A program made the translations under genes and the position numbers. The notes below the pieces were generated by a model. It worked only from the letters and a program-made list of their open reading frames with translations, was not told the origin of the DNA and did no database searches. 13,380 nt of DNA from contig QMUF01000031.1 in assembly GCA_003663525.1 (NCBI GenBank), positions 1 through 13,380 of the forward strand. Direction: 5' to 3'. Source of the stretch: Thermococci archaeon. GTDB lineage: Archaea > Methanobacteriota_B > Thermococci > Thermococcales > Thermococcaceae. Positions 11,544 through 13,380 of the stretch are shown here, in pieces. How positions within the stretch are numbered: position 1 is the stretch's first letter; every line of letters starts with the position of its first letter.

Positions 11544-13380
11544 ATGAGGAGAATAATACTCATATTCTGGATCCTCATGCTCCTCGGAGTGCTGACTCCA
11601 GCTGAAAAGCTCGATGAGAGCGGGAATGTTATTAGAGTTCCGGAGGATTACCCAACAATACAAGAGGCTATAAACGCAGCCGATCCAGGGGATACTATCC
11701 TTGTACCTCCTGGAACTTACAACGAGAGTATTACCATAGACAAACAGATAACGCTGATCGGTAGGGGGAAAGAAAACACTGTTATAGTGGGGCGTGGTGT
11801 CGGTGACGTTATTTATGTATCTTCAGATGGGGTGAAGATAAGTGGCTTTACGATAAAAGGTTCTGGTAATAGATACATTAGTCCTTTTGAGGGAGGCGAT
11901 GCGGGAATTAAGTTAGATGGAGTCGAAAATTGCGTCATTTCTAACTGCATTGTCACAGAAAACAACCTTGGCATCTTTTTAAATTCATCTGATAATAATA
12001 TAATTGAAAATAATACATGTTACTTAAACCGCAAGGATGGTATCCACCTACGTTTCTCTAACAACAATATAATTAGAGGTAACAATTGTACCTCGAATGG
12101 GGGGCATGGAGGCATCTACCTAAATCCATCTAGTAGTAACAATCTAATCGAGAACAATATATGTAACTTTAATGCAGATCACGGCATTAAACTACAAGGA
12201 TCCAGCAACAACAACATACTCAGAAACAATATTTGCGAATATAATTGGAATGCAGGCATATTTCTACGTGGATCTAATAATAACACATTAATTGGTAACA
12301 TATGTTTTGGAAACAGAAATAATCCCGGTATTATGCTACATTATCACAACAATAATAACACTCTTATTAATAATGTGTGTAACTCAAACGATGAGGGCAT
12401 AGTTTTGCAGAATTCATCAAATAACAACATACTTATAAACAACACATGCCTTGATAACAGGGCTCGTGGAATCGGCATTATGTGGTCATCCAACAACAAT
12501 ACAATAATTAAAAATACATTAAGTTCAAACGGTGAGGGCATTCTGATAGAATCTTCAAGTTACAATAAGGTATACTATAACAATATTTTGATGAACTGGC
12601 GAGGGATACAAATCATCGGTGAGAACTCAACTGGAAATGAGATACACCAGAACAATATAATTAGAAACGAGGAGTGGGGGCTTCTCAACAATGCCCCTAT
12701 TAAAGTGAATGCCACTCTTAACTGGTGGGGTAGCCCTCATGGCCCAGAAGTATGTCAGTTTGTGGAGGACACAGATACAGAAGATCCTGAAGAAATACAA
12801 GGTAACATATTATATGAGCCATGGCTTACAGAGCCGTATACTATGTTCGGCCGTCTGAAGATAATACATCCAATCGATAGAGCAATTGTAAGTAGGATCG
12901 TTAAGATATCCACAACCGTTGAGGAACCATTGGGCGTAGTTAAAGTCGAGTTCTACGTGGATGATTCATTAGTATTCATAGATAAGGAGGCATCATATGA
13001 GTATGAATGGAACACCACAGCTTATACAGATGGAGCCCATATGATAAAAGTACGTGCATTTGATGCTCTCAGAAACATGGCTGAAAAGAGTATAGGCATT
13101 ATAGTGGATAATACGCCACCAAGCATAGACATAATCTCTCCATCCAGTGTTCCAGCGACCACTAATATTAGTGCTGTTAGTGTTGAGTGGAGCGCAATGG
13201 ACGGGGTCGGCATATCAGTAGTCAGAGTGTTCGTTAATGGGGAGCTGGTTGGCGAGTACAATAGGGCCGCTGGTGGCACCACAGTAGAACTCGTGCCCGG
13301 CGAGAACACCATTCTTGTCTTGGTGGTCGATAAGGCAGGGAACAATGCGAGTAAGGAAGTTAGCGTGACCTTCACTCCAG
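11544..13380 (+). CDS. Secreted right-handed beta-helix protein with Ig-like domains (3' end outside window)
   Basis: 612 codons are visible and the frame is open at the window end. The N-terminus MRRIILIFWILMLLGVLTPA is a signal peptide, so the protein is exported. Residues 30-72 (RVPEDYPTIQEAINAADPGD, ILVPPGTY) form the N-cap typical of pectate-lyase/NosD-like beta-helices. About 12 coils of 23-25 residues follow (roughly 80-390) on the pattern N.I..N.C..N..GI.L. Eight consecutive coils place a Cys at the same position (135, 159, 182, 207, 231, 254, 279, 302), beside asparagine ladders. NWWGSPHGPEV (393-403) to EPWL closes the helix. Two Ig-like beta-sandwich domains follow (about 436-522 and 526-612). 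Likely a cell-surface protein: carbohydrate binding or lyase activity, or adhesion. No catalytic residues are assigned. GGTGG is six bases before the ATG. Confidence 0.85.
   Translation, partial: MRRIILIFWILMLLGVLTPAEKLDESGNVIRVPEDYPTIQEAINAADPGDTILVPPGTYNESITIDKQITLIGRGKENTVIVGRGVGDVIYVSSDGVKISGFTIKGSGNRYISPFEGGDAGIKLDGVENCVISNCIVTENNLGIFLNSSDNNIIENNTCYLNRKDGIHLRFSNNNIIRGNNCTSNGGHGGIYLNPSSSNNLIENNICNFNADHGIKLQGSSNNNILRNNICEYNWNAGIFLRGSNNNTLIGNICFGNRNNPGIMLHYHNNNNTLINNVCNSNDEGIVLQNSSNNNILINNTCLDNRARGIGIMWSSNNNTIIKNTLSSNGEGILIESSSYNKVYYNNILMNWRGIQIIGENSTGNEIHQNNIIRNEEWGLLNNAPIKVNATLNWWGSPHGPEVCQFVEDTDTEDPEEIQGNILYEPWLTEPYTMFGRLKIIHPIDRAIVSRIVKISTTVEEPLGVVKVEFYVDDSLVFIDKEASYEYEWNTTAYTDGAHMIKVRAFDALRNMAEKSIGIIVDNTPPSIDIISPSSVPATTNISAVSVEWSAMDGVGISVVRVFVNGELVGEYNRAAGGTTVELVPGENTILVLVVDKAGNNASKEVSVTFTP

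Noticed and set aside
11946..12600. Regular AAC/AAT-rich repeats that could suggest a CRISPR array or satellite
   Set aside because: The period of about 70-75 bp is coding: it corresponds to 23-25-residue beta-helix coils with diverged DNA, and there are no identical repeats with unique spacers.
13022..13375. Minus-strand open frame of 117 residues at the right edge
   Set aside because: Antisense to the Ig-like domains of the beta-helix gene, whose frame is continuous for 612 codons; low-complexity Ser/Thr/Leu composition.

Overview
The window looks like chromosomal DNA of a hyperthermophilic euryarchaeon of the order Thermococcales (Pyrococcus/Thermococcus type). This is inferred from the archaeal promoter boxes (TTTATAAAT, TTTAAA), GGTG-type ribosome binding sites, very short intergenic gaps, an archaeal initiator tRNA without an encoded CCA, lysine/glutamate-rich proteins, and archaeal families (two-subunit AcnX/phosphomevalonate dehydratase, DUF2118). 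No database search was possible, so all names come from motifs and family knowledge.

Left edge (1-287): a perfect, spacer-less 94-bp inverted repeat starts at base 1 and cuts into the tail of a short coding frame. A 52-residue frame follows. This looks like a rearrangement scar or an assembly fold-back. Region 281-3111, all on the minus strand: the two subunits of phosphomevalonate dehydratase (large then small in transcription order, archaeal mevalonate pathway), followed by a site-2-protease-type membrane metalloprotease with an N-terminal zinc ribbon. Region 3283-4365: an initiator tRNA-Met gene with a strong promoter, a convergent free-standing LAGLIDADG endonuclease gene whose stop codon lies in the last three bases of the tRNA gene, and a repeat-rich divergent promoter region.

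Region 4365-9025: a PfkB-family sugar/nucleoside kinase on the plus strand meets, at overlapping stop codons, a tightly coupled five-gene minus-strand operon. In transcription order the operon is DUF4129-type membrane protein, small membrane protein, MoxR AAA+ ATPase, DUF58 protein and a polytopic membrane protein. It resembles the widespread MoxR-DUF58-DUF4129 clusters, but no transglutaminase-type gene is present between these members. A 73-bp divergent promoter region separates it from a DUF2118 gene.

Right part (9597-13380): a looser, accessory-looking region. It holds a 5'-truncated winged-helix regulator remnant, a gene-poor stretch, a metallo-beta-lactamase-fold hydrolase bracketed by two copies of an imperfect direct repeat of about 50 bp, and a second gene-poor stretch with several inverted repeats. 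It ends in the first 612 codons of a large secreted right-handed beta-helix protein with Ig-like domains, which runs off the window. Eight consecutive coils of that helix carry a cysteine at the same position. That ladder, the repeat-bracketed hydrolase, the endonuclease/tRNA junction and the 94-bp palindrome are the points most worth following up.
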